From Daphnia pulex (taxonomy: Eukaryota; Arthropoda; Branchiopoda; Diplostraca; Daphniidae), in the NCBI RefSeq assembly GCF_021134715.1, contig NC_060025.1, positions 7,812,001-7,876,000 on the forward strand: DNA of 64,000 bases, written 5' to 3'. Each line of letters opens with the position of its first letter. Within the stretch, counting starts at the first letter, position 1. The notes beneath the pieces were generated by a model. That model was not told the DNA's origin. It did not search any database and was given only the letters and a program-made list of their open reading frames with translations. Positions 63,200 to 64,000 of this stretch are shown piece by piece. The position numbers were made by a program, and so were the translations under genes.

Positions 63200-64000
63200 G
63201 TAAGTTTTATCATTACACCGCCTCCCCCATGGCATTGCGAAGGCAATCGATTGGGGTATTAGTATTACGTGAGTTATAAGTCTTTGCGATGAATATTCGA
63301 CACGTAAGCCGCTTGCCTATTTGTTCAAATTAGGACTGCAACAGAAGAAATGGCCCAAAAGTACTCGCAGCAGCTTTCATTATTTGAGTAGGGATGAGTG
63401 TAGATGCTGAGAGCGAACAACTAAAATAGCGCGCCGTTGAACAACGTCATCGATCCGATTCTTACAAGTTTGTTCGTCTTTTGGATTCTCTATCGTTGTC
63501 GAATCCAAGTAAACCCCAAATACTCTGCCACTTTTGAAACTTTCGTTGTATCGCCAAAGTAGCTATATGCAATGAACCTCTTTGTCTCTTTGTCTAAGGA
63601 TCAGGCCCGCTTCAAATCCAGCGAACTATGGATCAACTCCAATACATAATGCGGTGCTTCTTCTTTCAGACTTCCCTTCGTCTTTTCCGTCTTTGCTTGT
63701 CTTTGATATCTCAGAGAAAAGGAGCGCTCCCGTCATTGACTAGCTGAAATCGATCCAGCGATGGCAGTTCGACTACTACTAATGCTAGCACCTTTTTAAT
63801 ATCCAAATATCCGCTTGATGCCTAGGAGAGAGGACGGAGAAGAGACAACAAAGTCAACATAAAAAAGAGAAATGTAGGTCCTTTCTCTTGTTGGCTGACG
63901 TTTTCATTTGTTTGGTTTTCCCATATCTACCGGCCCATGCAGCTCCTCTAGGGGATAGATGATGTTGATTGCGAATTCTCTCAAAATTGAAAGTTGATGA
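63200..64000. other. Region after exon 2 of the right-hand gene
   Basis: Probably intron or 3' end of the gene above. The block at 63334-63391 is in frame with exon 2 and encodes STATEEMAQKYSQQLSLFE followed by TAG. Otherwise nothing is recognised. Confidence 0.35.

Noticed and set aside
1..64000. tRNA, rRNA, CRISPR arrays and intact transposons
   Set aside because: No tRNA B-box with cloverleaf, no rRNA-like block, no spaced direct repeats, and no transposase, reverse transcriptase or terminal repeats were recognised by reading.

Overview
The window reads as arthropod nuclear DNA, most likely a cladoceran crustacean such as Daphnia. The reasons are genes of 12-15 exons with introns mostly of 60-110 bases, canonical GT/AG splice sites, a 704-residue neutral ceramidase without a mucin stalk, and AT-rich spacers with short microsatellites. 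No tRNA, rRNA, CRISPR array, bacterial-type operon or intact transposon was seen. All multi-exon models were spliced by hand and each closes in frame.

Layout. 3.5-5.2 kb: a two-exon gene for a secreted Gly/Leu/Pro repeat protein. 6.2-40.7 kb: a cluster of five collagen prolyl 4-hydroxylase alpha-subunit paralogues (P4H-A minus, B plus, C plus, D minus, E minus) interleaved with two neutral ceramidases (CDase-1 and CDase-2, both plus). P4H-A/CDase-1 and P4H-D/CDase-2 are both head-to-head pairs, so a two-gene module appears to have been duplicated. All five P4H genes share one 12-exon structure, nearly all intron phases and all four catalytic residues. From about 41 kb rightward the DNA is almost all non-coding. 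It carries some exon-like blocks and the first two coding exons (51756-51825 and 62974-63199) of an unidentified plus-strand gene split by an 11-kb intron.

Gene action. P4H alpha subunits act in the ER with protein disulfide isomerase and hydroxylate proline in X-Pro-Gly. The neighbouring repeat protein contains X-Pro-Gly triplets. Neutral ceramidases are secreted or lumenal zinc amidases that cleave ceramide to sphingosine and fatty acid. No biochemical link between the two families is known to me, so their interleaving is probably genomic history.

Most notable points: P4H-A carries two alternative 66-base exons just after the iron-binding HxD motif. P4H-B keeps a decayed copy of one of them, with splice sites intact but a stop and a frameshift inside, so it may act as a poison exon. 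CDase-2 has a candidate in-frame 114-base cassette exon. The two ceramidases share near-identical patches that look like gene conversion. An inverted pair of unknown exon-like segments lies at about 20.0 and 44.4 kb.
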